Positions 1 to 8,515 of a stretch of 40,946 nucleotides of DNA are shown here, piece by piece. Below the pieces are notes generated by a model. The model saw only the letters and a list, made by a program, of their open reading frames with translations, did not search any database and was not told where the DNA came from. Position numbers and translations under genes: made by a program. This DNA is from Bacteroidales bacterium (lineage in GTDB: Bacteria; Bacteroidota; Bacteroidia; Bacteroidales; UBA932). Numbering within the stretch: position 1 is the first letter of the stretch; each line of letters opens with the position of its first letter. Location: the NCBI GenBank assembly GCA_016281315.1, contig JAEEIJ010000093.1, forward strand, positions 1-40,946, written 5' to 3'.

Positions 1-1085
1 CCGTCGAATTCCCATTCCATCGGCCTCCAGCGGTAGGGAAGGCCGTTTCCGCCGGCGCCGATATCCTGGCTCATATCCATCGGCGTACCCTCGAAATGGT
101 CGCGCATCACATCGGCCAGCTCCTTCACGCCCGCCTTCTTGCGCGGGAACACATAGAGGGGAAGGTCCCCGTCCAGGTTGTGGCCCAGCACATAGTCCAG
201 GTAGTTGAAGGCGTCGCGGGTGACGGGATCGCCGTTTTCATCGTAGAAGGAGAACCAGCCGTCCGTGAGGATATTGAAAGCGCTCCACACGCGGGCGTCG
301 CAGCCGCGGACGGTGCCGAAGTCGATGGGGCAGTAGGCCTTCTTGAAGCTGAATTCGCTGTCCAGGCCCTCGAAATAGCCTTTCCGCCGCGCGAAGGAAA
401 TCACGTCGGGCGCGTAGAGGCAGTTGTCCGGGTCGTCCATCGGGAACTTGCCAATGCGCGCCTGGTTGGCGTGGGCGCAGATGGCTCCGTCGGGGATGCG
501 GACGGCCACCCAGACGATGCCCTTCTGCGTATTCACCCCGTTCTTCATATTCACCCCCTTGCCGATGAGTTCCATAATCCAGGCTTCGTTTTTATCGGCA
601 ATGGAGAAGGTCTCGCCCTCGGAGGCGTAGCCGTAGGTGTTGGCCAGGTCCACGATGATGTCGATGGCTTCCCGGGCCGATTTCGCCCGCTGCAGGGTGA
701 CGTAGATGAGCGAGCCGTAGTCGATGCCGCCGTTCTTGTCCTCCAGCTCCGGCCGGCCACCCCAGGTGGTCTCGGTGATGATCACCTGGTGCTCGTTCAT
801 ATTGCCCACTGTCTGGTAGGTGTGGGGTACCTGCTCGATGTCGCCCAGGTAGCGGTTGCTGTCCCAGTCGTAGATTTCCAGCATCTTTCCGGCCTTCCAG
901 TCCTTGGCGGGCCGATAGTAAAGCTCGCCGAAAAGGTAGTGGGAATCGGCCGCATAGGAGACCAGCACCGAGCCGTCGCGGGTGGCGCCGCGGGTGATGA
1001 TGACGTTGGTGCAGGCCCCTGCCGGAGTGTAAAAGGCCAGTGCCGCAAGGGCTGTTAACGCTATCTGAAGAATGGTTTTTCGCAT
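1..1085 (-). CDS. Secreted C69-family dipeptidase (PepD-like), 3' part beyond the window
   Basis: Peptidase family C69 members are N-terminal-nucleophile hydrolases that cleave dipeptides; in Bacteroidota they are usually exported. The frame runs off the left edge, so about 361 residues are visible of what is normally 500-550. The N-terminus is a signal peptide ending in AGA, directly followed by Cys25 in the motif ACTNVIITRGATRDGS. In this family that Cys becomes the catalytic N-terminal nucleophile after processing. Further family hallmarks are the MNEHQVIITETTWGG segment (about residue 80) and GSLIYVTLQRAKSAREAI. The start is ATG at 1085; an in-frame ATG at 1091 would add two residues. It is divergent from the small secreted protein at 1148, with a 62-bp region between them. 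The family assignment is firm; the substrate cannot be seen from sequence. Confidence 0.88.
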   Translation of the reverse strand, partial: MRKTILQIALTALAALAFYTPAGACTNVIITRGATRDGSVLVSYAADSHYLFGELYYRPAKDWKAGKMLEIYDWDSNRYLGDIEQVPHTYQTVGNMNEHQVIITETTWGGRPELEDKNGGIDYGSLIYVTLQRAKSAREAIDIIVDLANTYGYASEGETFSIADKNEAWIMELIGKGVNMKNGVNTQKGIVWVAVRIPDGAICAHANQARIGKFPMDDPDNCLYAPDVISFARRKGYFEGLDSEFSFKKAYCPIDFGTVRGCDARVWSAFNILTDGWFSFYDENGDPVTRDAFNYLDYVLGHNLDGDLPLYVFPRKKAGVKELADVMRDHFEGTPMDMSQDIGAGGNGLPYRWRPMEWEFD

Positions 1086-1090
1086 ATCCA

Positions 1091-1122
1091 TTTGGGCTTT
1101 TTCGATTAATTGCGTAATTTTG
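1091..1122 (+). promoter_or_regulatory. Bacteroidota-type promoter for the 1148 gene and pheS
   Basis: A -33 TTTG lies at 1091-1094 and a -7 TAATTTTG at 1115-1122, spaced 20 bp apart, as in the Bacteroidota sigma-ABfr consensus TTTG-(19-21)-TAnnTTTG. Transcription would start near 1127, giving a leader of about 20 nt. Confidence 0.6.
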
Positions 1123-1147
1123 TCGTCTGACATCAACCTACAAAGGT

Positions 1148-1561
1148 ATGAAAATTTATCGTTTATTGAGCGTTACGCTGTTTGCTCTCGTGTCGGTTTT
1201 CACCGCATGGGGGCAGGAACCCCAGCAGCCGCAGACTCCCGAGCAGAGGGAAAAACAGCTGATGGAGGCGGTGGACCGGGAGGTGCAGCGGCTCGGTAGA
1301 CTTCTGGACCTGGAGTACTGGCAGGAGTTTTACGTGGACTCCACGCTCACGCACGATTTCCGCGAGATGACCACGGAACTGGAAGGAATGCAGCGCGCGA
1401 AAGTGGAGAACACGGACCTGTACATCAGCGTCCAGGACAAGTGGATGGAGCGGATCGACAGCAGCTACCGGCGCTTCTTCACGGAGGAGCAGTGGAAGAA
1501 ATACTGGAAGTCCGGAGGGAAAAAAGCCCAGCAGGAAAGAGACAAAAGGAAAAAGAAATAA
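1148..1561 (+). CDS. Small secreted protein of unknown function
   Basis: This is a 137-residue protein with a clear signal peptide (MKIYRLLSVTLFALVSVFTAWG, cleavage likely before QEPQQ near residue 23). The mature part is short, highly charged and predicted helical, with a Gln/Pro-rich start (QEPQQPQTPEQREKQ) and a Lys-rich tail (DKRKKK). It has several aromatic residues but no cysteines, metal motif or recognisable domain. It is followed after one base by pheS, so the two are almost certainly co-transcribed. I do not recognise the family. The signal peptide and sensible codon use make it a real gene; the periplasm is the likely location. Confidence 0.75.
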   Translation: MKIYRLLSVTLFALVSVFTAWGQEPQQPQTPEQREKQLMEAVDREVQRLGRLLDLEYWQEFYVDSTLTHDFREMTTELEGMQRAKVENTDLYISVQDKWMERIDSSYRRFFTEEQWKKYWKSGGKKAQQERDKRKKK

Positions 1562-1562
1562 T

Positions 1563-2600
1563 ATGAAGGAAGCGATTGAGAGAATTATGGCCGAACTGGC
1601 CGATCTGAAAGCCGCCACCCAGAAGGAAGCGGAGGAAGCCCGCGTGCGTTTCCTCGGGAAGAAGGGCGAAGTGACCGCCCTGATGGAGCAGTTCCGCAGC
1701 ATCGCCCCGGAACTCAAGCGCGAGTACGGCCAGAAGCTCAACGAGCTCAAGAAATACACCCAGGCCAAAATCGAGGAACTGAAGGCTGCGGCCGATGCCT
1801 CCGCGGTGGCCTCCGGCGCCCCGAAAGAGGACCTTTCGATGCCCGGCGACGCCTTCCCGCTGGGGAGCCGTCACCCCGTTTCCATCGTCCGGCAGCAGAT
1901 TGTGGACATCTTCCGCAAGTTTGGCTACGACGTGGCCGAGGGTCCGGAAATAGAGGACGACTACCACGTGTTCGAGGCCCTGAACTTCCCGCCGAACCAC
2001 CCGGCCCGCGAGATGCAGGATACGTTCTTCGTGAGCACCGGTCACGTGAATCCGCTCCTTCTCCGCACCCATACCTCTTCCGTGCAGGTGCGTACGATGG
2101 AGACGCAGGATGTCCCCATCCGCGTGGTCTGCCCCGGACGCGTGTTCCGCAACGAGGCCATATCGGCCCGCGCCCACTGCATCTTCCACCAGGTGGAGGG
2201 CCTCTACATTGACAAAGACGTTACGTTCGCGGACCTCAAGCAGGCCATTCTGCTCTTCGCCCGCGAGATGTTCGGCCCGGACACCCAGATCCGGATGCGG
2301 CCCAGCTACTTCCCCTTCACCGAGCCTTCGGCCGAGGTAGACGTGAGCTGCAACATCTGCAAAGGGAAAGGCTGCAACATCTGCAAAGGCACAGGCTGGC
2401 TCGAGATCATGGGCTGCGGGATGGTGGATCCGAACGTGCTCAAGGCCAGCGGCATCGACCCGTCCAAGTATTCCGGCTTTGCCTTCGGGATGGGCGTGGA
2501 GCGCATCGCGATGCTCAAGTGGCAGGTGAACGACCTTCGCCACTACTTCGAGAACGATATGCGTTTCCTCTCCGAATTCGCCACCGCCACGGAGGTGTAA
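1563..2600 (+). CDS. pheS: Phenylalanine--tRNA ligase alpha subunit
   Basis: This is the catalytic alpha subunit of the heterotetrameric class II synthetase that charges tRNA-Phe. The 345-residue length is typical. The N-terminal coiled coil (about 1-85) binds tRNA. The class II core follows, with motif 2 around RVFRNEAISARAHCIFHQVEG and motif 3 as GFAFGMGVERIAMLKW near the C-terminus. A C-x2-C-x4-C-x2-C cluster (CNICKGKGCNIC, near residue 262) is the cysteine-rich insertion commonly seen in Bacteroidota PheS. The ATG at 1563 starts one base after the preceding stop. pheT is not adjacent, which is usual in this phylum. Confidence 0.97.
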   Translation: MKEAIERIMAELADLKAATQKEAEEARVRFLGKKGEVTALMEQFRSIAPELKREYGQKLNELKKYTQAKIEELKAAADASAVASGAPKEDLSMPGDAFPLGSRHPVSIVRQQIVDIFRKFGYDVAEGPEIEDDYHVFEALNFPPNHPAREMQDTFFVSTGHVNPLLLRTHTSSVQVRTMETQDVPIRVVCPGRVFRNEAISARAHCIFHQVEGLYIDKDVTFADLKQAILLFAREMFGPDTQIRMRPSYFPFTEPSAEVDVSCNICKGKGCNICKGTGWLEIMGCGMVDPNVLKASGIDPSKYSGFAFGMGVERIAMLKWQVNDLRHYFENDMRFLSEFATATEV

Positions 2601-2728
2601 GGCGCAATTATTCCCAGAATATGGTACAAGTTTGCCAAAGTTTTTATAACTTTGGTTTAGATTTTTGTATTCTTTTGAAAGAATTTTAGAAATCGCACGC
2701 ACTAAGTAACCAATTTTTAAACACTATT

Positions 2729-4090
2729 ATGCGCAAACTAATCACTGTATTCGTAATCGCGCTGGTCGCAGCATCAGCAGCCTTTGCACAGAAAGCCGCC
2801 AAGTACAATCAGTACGGCGTGGCTGTTCAATCCGACGTTCTGGACGTTGAGGCCCAGGACGGTATTTTGGTCATGGAATCCCCTACTTCCAAGTACAAGA
2901 TGTGGTTCGATGTCCGCGTTCAGACCGATGCCGCCGTCTTCTTTGGCGCCCCTTCCTATGCCGACAAGATTGGTAACGGAGTGAGCATCCGCCGCGCGCG
3001 TTTCGCCGTGAAAGGCCAGGTGGACGAGAACTGGTACGGAGAGTTCGATATGGACCTCGCCAACGGCCTGGTAGAACTGAAAGACGCCATTTTGCGTTAC
3101 ACCGGCGTCCCGAATCTGGAACTTCAGGTAGGTAACTTCAAGGAGAACTTCTCCCTTCAGCGCAACACCACCTCGCGTTACCTCCAGTTCATCGAGCGCC
3201 CGATGGTATGCTCCGCCCTGGCCCCCTCCCGCCACGTGGGTATCAACGCCAAGTATGCCAAGGACTGGATTTGGGCCAGCGCCGGTTTCTTTGGTCCGGA
3301 AATCGCCGGCTCCGAAGAGTGGGGTTACATTGCCGACAACAACAAGGACTTTGGTTACAACGCCGGCTACTCCCTCACCGGTAAAGTGGTTTTCCGCCCG
3401 TTGTACAAGATGGAAGATGCCAGCCTGCACATCGGCGGTGCCGTTTCCTACCGCACCCCGAAAGCGAGCCAGGAAAAATACGGCATGTATCGCGCCAGCG
3501 CCCGCAACTCCACCAGCATCAACCGCAAGAAATACATCGACACGGACGACCTTCCCGGCTATCACCACAACCTTCTCTGGACTGTGGAATTAACCGGCCA
3601 CTGGAAGGGCCTCCGCTACGAAGGTGCTTTCATGCAGGATGTCGTTTCCTTCAAACCCGATGCGGTGGATCCCACTCCCAAGAAATTCTGGGGCTGGTAT
3701 GCACAGGCCGGTTACCTGCTCTTCGGCGGTTCTCAGCGCTATGATGCCAACGGCGGCAAATACACCAAGATTAAACCCGGCAAAAAGTGGGGAGACCTTG
3801 AACTGTGTGCCCGCTATGAATACTGCAACCTTACCAGCGGCAACGTTTGGGGTGGCGCCGCCCAGGCTTACACCGTGGGCCTGAACTACTGGGTCACCAA
3901 CAACGTGAAGATGCAGTTGAACTACCAGTTCAATGACAATGACCGTTATGCCAACGGAAAAGGCAAGCTCTTCGTTGGCAACGATGTCAATGGCAATCCC
4001 ACCAAGGATCCCGCCAAGGTGGCGGCTCCCACCGGAAAGGGTGGTGTAGACTACCACATGCTGGCCGTTCGTTTCGAAATCGACTTCTAA
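2729..4090 (+). CDS. Outer-membrane porin, Porin_O_P (phosphate-selective porin) type
   Basis: This is a 453-residue beta-barrel protein that probably allows diffusion of anions or small solutes across the outer membrane. It has a typical signal peptide (MRKLITVFVIALVAASAAFAQ, cleavage near residue 21). Alternating hydrophobic and aromatic beta strands run throughout, e.g. RRARFAVKGQVDENWYGEFDMDLANG, LELQVGNFKENFSLQRNTTSRYLQF and VKMQLNYQFNDNDRY. It ends in the C-terminal strand YHMLAVRFEIDF with a terminal Phe, the normal outer-membrane barrel signature. The NFKENFSLQ...RYLQFIERP segment is characteristic of the O/P porin family. The AT-rich 128-bp region upstream contains TTTG (2631) and TAACTTTG (2647-2654), but the spacing is not canonical. 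A lipoprotein gene follows after 14 bp. Phosphate specificity cannot be inferred. Confidence 0.85.
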   Translation: MRKLITVFVIALVAASAAFAQKAAKYNQYGVAVQSDVLDVEAQDGILVMESPTSKYKMWFDVRVQTDAAVFFGAPSYADKIGNGVSIRRARFAVKGQVDENWYGEFDMDLANGLVELKDAILRYTGVPNLELQVGNFKENFSLQRNTTSRYLQFIERPMVCSALAPSRHVGINAKYAKDWIWASAGFFGPEIAGSEEWGYIADNNKDFGYNAGYSLTGKVVFRPLYKMEDASLHIGGAVSYRTPKASQEKYGMYRASARNSTSINRKKYIDTDDLPGYHHNLLWTVELTGHWKGLRYEGAFMQDVVSFKPDAVDPTPKKFWGWYAQAGYLLFGGSQRYDANGGKYTKIKPGKKWGDLELCARYEYCNLTSGNVWGGAAQAYTVGLNYWVTNNVKMQLNYQFNDNDRYANGKGKLFVGNDVNGNPTKDPAKVAAPTGKGGVDYHMLAVRFEIDF

Positions 4091-4104
4091 AATAGTAAAG
4101 CCTT

Positions 4105-4941
4105 ATGAAAAAGATATTATTTGCTTCCCTTGTAGCCCTGTTGGCGCTCACTGCCTGTGTGAAGGACGAAATATACCCATACGCCGCCATCGACGAAGTA
4201 GAGTACACCTATGCCTATGATGCCGCCACTCCGGTCGATATCACGGCCATGGTTTCCTCATTTGTAGATATTATTAGTGCCAAACTCTTCTATACCGCCG
4301 GCGACGCCGAGGAAGTGGTTCAGGATATGATAAAAAATGAGGCAGGGGCCTACGCCGCCACCATTCCCGCCTTCCCGATGGGCACTGTTGTGAAATACCA
4401 TACCGAGTTCACAACTGCCGCTGGTGTAACGACGTCGAAAGAGACCAACTACACCGTAGGCGTCACCCCTCCCAACTACAAGGCCATCAAACTGAACGAG
4501 CTCAACGGAAACGATAAATTCATTGAATTAATCAATACCGGTGGTGCCGACGTGGAACTCGATGGGATGTATATCGAAAAAGACGGAAAACTCGTCTGGA
4601 CGGCACAAGCTACGCACAAACTCGCTCCTGGCGCCCTCCTCCTGCTGTACAGCGAAGATGTCGTCGTTACCGGCGAGGCCCAGGAAGGGTATGACGCTAC
4701 GCTGGTCTTCGCCTCCGGCCTCTCTGCCAAGAAAAACGTTACAGTCGTTCTATACAATCCTTCTAAAAAGGCGGTGGACTACTTTAACCTTACCGGTTAT
4801 GCCGAAAAGTGTGCCGCCTCATACAGCCGCGTTGGGGCCGATTATGCCTTCGATAAATGGTATCACACGGCCGCAACGCCCGGTGCCGCCAACGCCGAAG
4901 ACTCTTCTAAACCCGTAGTTGGACTTACTGAATTGAATTAA
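4105..4941 (+). CDS. Lipoprotein with a probable lamin-tail (LTD) domain
   Basis: This is a 278-residue lipoprotein. The signal peptide ends in the lipobox LTAC, with lipidated Cys18 followed by VKDEIYP. Residues about 20-115 look like an Ig-like beta domain (TYAYDAATPVDITAMVSSFVDI, VVKYHTEFTTAAG). Residues about 125-260 match a lamin-tail domain: IKLNELNGNDKFIELINTGGADVELDGMYIEKDG, then LAPGALLLLYSED and the closing GKP-like AATPGAAN. LTD domains in secreted bacterial proteins usually act as adhesive or substrate-binding modules. It sits directly after the porin (14-bp gap) and may be co-transcribed with it, suggesting a role at the outer membrane. The domain call rests on motif recognition only. 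Confidence 0.7.
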   Translation: MKKILFASLVALLALTACVKDEIYPYAAIDEVEYTYAYDAATPVDITAMVSSFVDIISAKLFYTAGDAEEVVQDMIKNEAGAYAATIPAFPMGTVVKYHTEFTTAAGVTTSKETNYTVGVTPPNYKAIKLNELNGNDKFIELINTGGADVELDGMYIEKDGKLVWTAQATHKLAPGALLLLYSEDVVVTGEAQEGYDATLVFASGLSAKKNVTVVLYNPSKKAVDYFNLTGYAEKCAASYSRVGADYAFDKWYHTAATPGAANAEDSSKPVVGLTELN

Positions 4942-4945
4942 TATT

Positions 4946-5602
4946 ATGGCAGAACTTAAGATCGGCGAACAGTCAAAGCCGCGCTTCGAATTCCGCAGCT
5001 TCGGACAGTGCTTCTGCGAGGCACACAAAAGGATGGCGCGCCTGAGCGTTCCCGTACCCGAAAAGGTATGGGAGCGCCAGAGCGACGAGATCTACATCAT
5101 CTCCGCCAAGAACGACATCAACAACACCAAGATCCGCGACGGGAAGATGGACATCAAGACCTATGTCCAGACCGTGGACGGCTTCGAGCAGTGGAACCCC
5201 CTGATGAAGGGCGAGTTCCCCATCTCGAAGGAAGTCCTCGAGAAGGAAGTCTTCCCCGCCTTTATGGTGGAGATGCCGAAGCTCACCAAGGACACCTACA
5301 CCTACGATGAATTCATCGCGATGGTGAAGGCCAATCCGGACCTCGCCGCGGTGCGCGTGCACAAACAGCGCTTCGGCTATATGGTGAACAACACCATCTG
5401 CGAGGTGGGCAACGTCCTCATCAACGGCGCGAAGGTGGTCACCATCAACTCCGAATCCACGGAAATCGAGGACATCAAAAAGACGGTGGCCGACTGCGGC
5501 CTCGAGGGCGTTGAGAACATCAACTACCTGCAGGCCATCAAGCGCGTCATCGGCATGAGTGACAAACCTTTAGCCAACGAAGTGGTATGTCACAGGAAAT
5601 AG
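4946..5602 (+). CDS. Divergent CYTH-like protein of unknown function
   Basis: This is a 218-residue cytoplasmic protein with no signal peptide or membrane segment. The pattern EFRSFG near the start, NTKIRDGKMDIKTYVQ (about 53-68) and a later RVHKQRFGYMVNNTICEVGNVLI...INSES block recall the charged beta-tunnel strands of CYTH/triphosphate tunnel enzymes. However, the classical ExExK motif is not obvious. It overlaps by 16 nt the next gene, which is an unmistakable CYTH protein. That supports a functional pairing and possibly an ancient duplication. The start is ATG at 4946, four bases after the preceding stop. The CYTH relationship is inference; a structure-based search is needed to settle it. 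Confidence 0.6.
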   Translation: MAELKIGEQSKPRFEFRSFGQCFCEAHKRMARLSVPVPEKVWERQSDEIYIISAKNDINNTKIRDGKMDIKTYVQTVDGFEQWNPLMKGEFPISKEVLEKEVFPAFMVEMPKLTKDTYTYDEFIAMVKANPDLAAVRVHKQRFGYMVNNTICEVGNVLINGAKVVTINSESTEIEDIKKTVADCGLEGVENINYLQAIKRVIGMSDKPLANEVVCHRK

Positions 5603-6063
5603 AGAAAAAGTTCCTCGTAAAAGGTGACTTCAAGGCCGAAGCCTTCAAGGCCACCCGCATCACCCAGGGCTACCTGAGCAGTGTTCCCGAGCGCACCGTG
5701 CGCATCCGCGTGAAGGGCGACAAAGGCTTCATCACCATCAAGGGAATCGGCAACGCTTCCGGCGCCGCCCGCTTCGAGTGGGAGAAGGAAATCCCCGTGG
5801 AGGACGTGAAAGCCCTCCTGGAGCTGGCCGAACCGGGCGTCATCGACAAGACCCGCTACCTGGTGAAGAACACCGACGGCAAGCACACCTGGGAAGTGGA
5901 CGAGTTCTACGGCGACAACGACGGCCTCACTGTGGCCGAAGTGGAGCTGGAGGACGAGAACGAACCCTTCGACAAACCTGCCTGGCTGGGCGAGGAAGTG
6001 ACCGGTGACCCCAAGTACTTCAATTCGATGTTGATGAAAAACCCTTACAAGAATTGGAAATAA
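5587..6063 (+). CDS. CYTH-domain protein (triphosphate tunnel metalloenzyme)
   Basis: This is a 158-residue protein of the CYTH superfamily, which includes inorganic triphosphatases, thiamine triphosphatases and class IV adenylate cyclases. The N-terminal signature EIEKKFLV gives ExExK at residues 4-8. It is followed by RTVRIRVKGDKGFITIKG (about 35-52), where alternating Arg and Lys line the tunnel. Later come KTRYLVK, WEVDEFYGDNDGLTVAEVELEDENEPF and GEEVTGDPKYFNSMLMKNPYKNW. This last block is typical of the bacterial inorganic triphosphatase-like subgroup. The metal-binding ExExK and C-terminal VELEDE acidic strands are intact, so it should be active. The ATG at 5587 lies inside the end of the upstream gene. 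Confidence 0.9.
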   Translation: MSQEIEKKFLVKGDFKAEAFKATRITQGYLSSVPERTVRIRVKGDKGFITIKGIGNASGAARFEWEKEIPVEDVKALLELAEPGVIDKTRYLVKNTDGKHTWEVDEFYGDNDGLTVAEVELEDENEPFDKPAWLGEEVTGDPKYFNSMLMKNPYKNWK

Positions 6064-6881
6064 AGGTTTTGCATCACACACTCCTCTGTCTTCTTATGGT
6101 CTCATCCTTGAGCGCGTGTCTCGAGGATGAGCCATACGAGGGCGGTGGCGGCGGCGACCCTGTTCCCGCCGACGTCACGAAATACACGTTGGGAACGCCC
6201 ACGTCCTACAGCACCAAGCTGGACGGCCTCTCCGCCGTCTGTATGAACGAGGCCGGAGACGGCATCCTGATTGCTCAGGACAACGGAAACGTGCTGGAGT
6301 TCAGCCTGGAGGGCGTGCTCCAGAAGACCAACGCGATGCCCAATCCCGACGGGCGGAGCAAGGTGGACCTGGAAGGCATTACCAAGGCCTCCGACGGCAG
6401 CATCTACCTCTGTGAGGAGCGCTTCCGCGAAGTGTGGAAACTCAGTGCAGACCACACCGGAATGACGGAAGTTCTCCCTAAGGGGCCGAATGAGACCGAT
6501 GAAACCGGCTATGAGGAAAACCAGGGCTACGAAGGCATCGCGGCCGGGCCCGGCGTCCTGTATGTGGCCAACCAGAGCGGCCCCAAGCGCGTGTACAAAT
6601 ACACGATGGCCACCGCCACCTGGGAAAAGGCCTTCGACGCCACCTGGGCTACCAGCCTCTCGGACATCTACTACGATGACGAGGACGGCACCCTCTGGAT
6701 TACGGACGCCAAAACGCAGAAACTCACCCAGCTCAAAACCGACGGCTCCAAACTGCAGGAAATCAGCATTTCCTTCGTGAAAAAGCCCGAGGGATTCTGC
6801 AAAGACGTCACCCACAAGCTGTTCTGGTTTGTCTGTGACAAGGAAAGCAAGATTTACAAAGTAAGCTACCAGAAGCAATAA
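6054..6881 (+). CDS. SdiA-regulated-type beta-propeller lipoprotein
   Basis: This is a 275-residue exported lipoprotein. Translation apparently starts at TTG 6054, ten bases inside the CYTH gene. The only early in-frame ATG (6096) would destroy the signal peptide. The signal ends in the lipobox LSAC, with Cys at about residue 22, then a Gly-rich linker. The rest is a set of repeated beta-propeller blades: LSAVCMNEAGDGILIAQDNGNVLEFS, VDLEGITKASDGSIYLCEERFREVWKLS, NQGYEGIAAGPGVLYVANQSGP, SLSDIYYDDEDGTLWITDAKTQKL and KPEGFCKDVTHKLFWFVCD. This matches the SdiA-regulated domain family (PF06977), whose molecular role is not established. It ends in TAATG, sharing one base with the transporter gene. 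Confidence 0.8.
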   Translation: MEIKVLHHTLLCLLMVSSLSACLEDEPYEGGGGGDPVPADVTKYTLGTPTSYSTKLDGLSAVCMNEAGDGILIAQDNGNVLEFSLEGVLQKTNAMPNPDGRSKVDLEGITKASDGSIYLCEERFREVWKLSADHTGMTEVLPKGPNETDETGYEENQGYEGIAAGPGVLYVANQSGPKRVYKYTMATATWEKAFDATWATSLSDIYYDDEDGTLWITDAKTQKLTQLKTDGSKLQEISISFVKKPEGFCKDVTHKLFWFVCDKESKIYKVSYQKQ

Positions 6882-8488
6882 TGGCCGAAGAGAAAAAGGC
6901 GGCGGCGTTCGATCCGCTCGATATGAATAATTACAAGGTGGAGAAACTGCCCAAGATGCAGAAATCCACCTTTGAAGTGTGGATGTCCCGCCTGGGCATT
7001 CCGCTTGCCATCATTGCGTTCGTCTGGATCACCTGGTTCTGCCATATCGGCTTTATCGACAACCTGGCCCTGGACAGCGCCAGCCTGGCCGAGAAAGCCC
7101 AGAAACGGCTTTCGGTGCTGGGGATGGACGAATTCATCCGCGCGAACTACGCGATGCTGGGCATCTTCGTCGCAAGCCTCATTCTCTGGATTACGGAAGC
7201 CATTCCGAACTACCTCACCTCCCTGGTGCTCATCCTGGGGGTGGTCCTTTTCAACGTCACCTCGCAGAACGACGCACTGCATCAGCTGGGCCATCCGGTG
7301 ATGTGGCTGAACATCCTGTCGTTCGTGCTGGCCTCCATGCTGGTGAAAACCCGTTTCGCCAAGCGCCTGGCCCTGGCGTTCGTGATTAAATTCGGGAAAA
7401 GTGCCAAGGGAGTCCTCTGGAGTTTCCTCCTCATCAACCTGGTGCTCTCGATGTTCATATCGGCCACCACGGTGAAGGCCACCATCATGCTGCCCATCTT
7501 CATGGTCATCTGCGCCATCTACGGGGCCAGCAACGGGGCCCGAAACAACTTCGGCCGAAACCTCGTCATCCAGAATCTCTTCCAGGTGAACATCGGCGCC
7601 AATGCCTTCTATACGGGTTCCGGCGCACACCTTCTGGCCATTTCCCTCATCGCCGGCTTCCTGGGAAGCTGCGACTTCGGCTATAAGGAATGGCTGGTGG
7701 CGGTGGGGCCGATGAGCGTGATCATCCTGGTGGTGGGCCTCCTCCTGGGAATGTACGTCTTCTTCCCGATGAAGAAGGAGGAGCAGAAGCCCCAGCTGGA
7801 AGGCGGCATCGACCGCCTGAAAGGGGAACTGGCCGCGATGGGCAAGATGACGGCGGAGGAATGGAAGGCCGTCATCATCTTCCTCATCGTTCTCTTCCTG
7901 TGGGTCACGAAAGGCACCTTCCACCACATCGACGAGACCATCGTCGCCCTCATCGGCGCCATCCTGGCCCTGTTGCCGGGCATCGGCGTGGTGAAATGGA
8001 ACGACGTCGATATCCCCTGGCACCTGATGCTCTTCAGCGCTGGCGCCTACGTCCTGGGCAGCGGCCTCAACGCGACGGACCTTCCCAATACGATGGTGAA
8101 CGCCGCGTTCAACTCGCTCGGAATCGGCGACAATACGCCCTTCTGGGTGCTTTACGTCATCCTCACCTTCCTCATGATGTACTCCGGGCTGGTATTCCAG
8201 AGCAAGACCATCCGCACGATGGTGTTCGTCCCCATCGCGCTGGGTGTGGAGAAGCGTTTCGGCTTCCCGCCGATGAGCCTTTCGCTCCCCGTGTCGATGC
8301 TCATCGAGCACTGCTATGTGCTCCCCTTCAACAGCAAACCTGCAGCGCTGTTATACACTACTAATCAATACAGTATGACAGATGCGTTCAAATACGGCAT
8401 CACGATGATGACCTTCTCGTGGGTACTCATCCTCCTCTTCGGCGAGACGGTCCTGAAGTGGCTGGGTATCACTCCAGGCCTGTTTTAA
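6881..8488 (+). CDS. SLC13/DASS-family anion (dicarboxylate) transporter
   Basis: This is a 535-residue inner-membrane secondary transporter, probably a Na+-coupled carboxylate carrier. A cytoplasmic N-terminus of about 40 residues precedes the first helix (LGIPLAIIAFVWITWF). About 11-12 hydrophobic segments follow. The family marks are WITEAIPNYLTSLVLILGVVL (near residue 105) and the re-entrant-loop regions FISATTVKATIMLPIFM (first SNT-like motif, here SATT) and, later, SGLNATDLPNTMVNAA. Residues QNLFQVNIGANAFYTGSGAHL are conserved in the bacterial branch. The start ATG overlaps the stop of the SdiA-regulated-type gene, so 4946-8488 is one transcription unit. The actual substrate (dicarboxylate, citrate, sulfate) cannot be read from the sequence. 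Confidence 0.88.
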   Translation: MAEEKKAAAFDPLDMNNYKVEKLPKMQKSTFEVWMSRLGIPLAIIAFVWITWFCHIGFIDNLALDSASLAEKAQKRLSVLGMDEFIRANYAMLGIFVASLILWITEAIPNYLTSLVLILGVVLFNVTSQNDALHQLGHPVMWLNILSFVLASMLVKTRFAKRLALAFVIKFGKSAKGVLWSFLLINLVLSMFISATTVKATIMLPIFMVICAIYGASNGARNNFGRNLVIQNLFQVNIGANAFYTGSGAHLLAISLIAGFLGSCDFGYKEWLVAVGPMSVIILVVGLLLGMYVFFPMKKEEQKPQLEGGIDRLKGELAAMGKMTAEEWKAVIIFLIVLFLWVTKGTFHHIDETIVALIGAILALLPGIGVVKWNDVDIPWHLMLFSAGAYVLGSGLNATDLPNTMVNAAFNSLGIGDNTPFWVLYVILTFLMMYSGLVFQSKTIRTMVFVPIALGVEKRFGFPPMSLSLPVSMLIEHCYVLPFNSKPAALLYTTNQYSMTDAFKYGITMMTFSWVLILLFGETVLKWLGITPGLF

Positions 8489-8500
8489 CGGATTTTTTCC

Positions 8501-8508
8501 TATCTTTG
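8501..8508 (+). promoter_or_regulatory. -7 element TATCTTTG, seven bases before the ATG
   Basis: There is a perfect TAnnTTTG box only 7 nt before the start codon of the MgtC-like gene. The mRNA would have almost no 5' leader. No good -33 TTTG is visible at the expected distance. Confidence 0.55.
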
Positions 8509-8515
8509 CACTCCT

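Noticed and set aside
6866..8311. Long open frame (481 codons) opposite the SLC13 transporter
   Set aside because: It is a shadow of a GC-rich gene: the antisense product is His/Asp/Glu-rich without any recognisable domain, while the sense frame is a clear transporter. The same applies to long antisense frames opposite hppA, aspS, murA, mutS2 and the dap genes.
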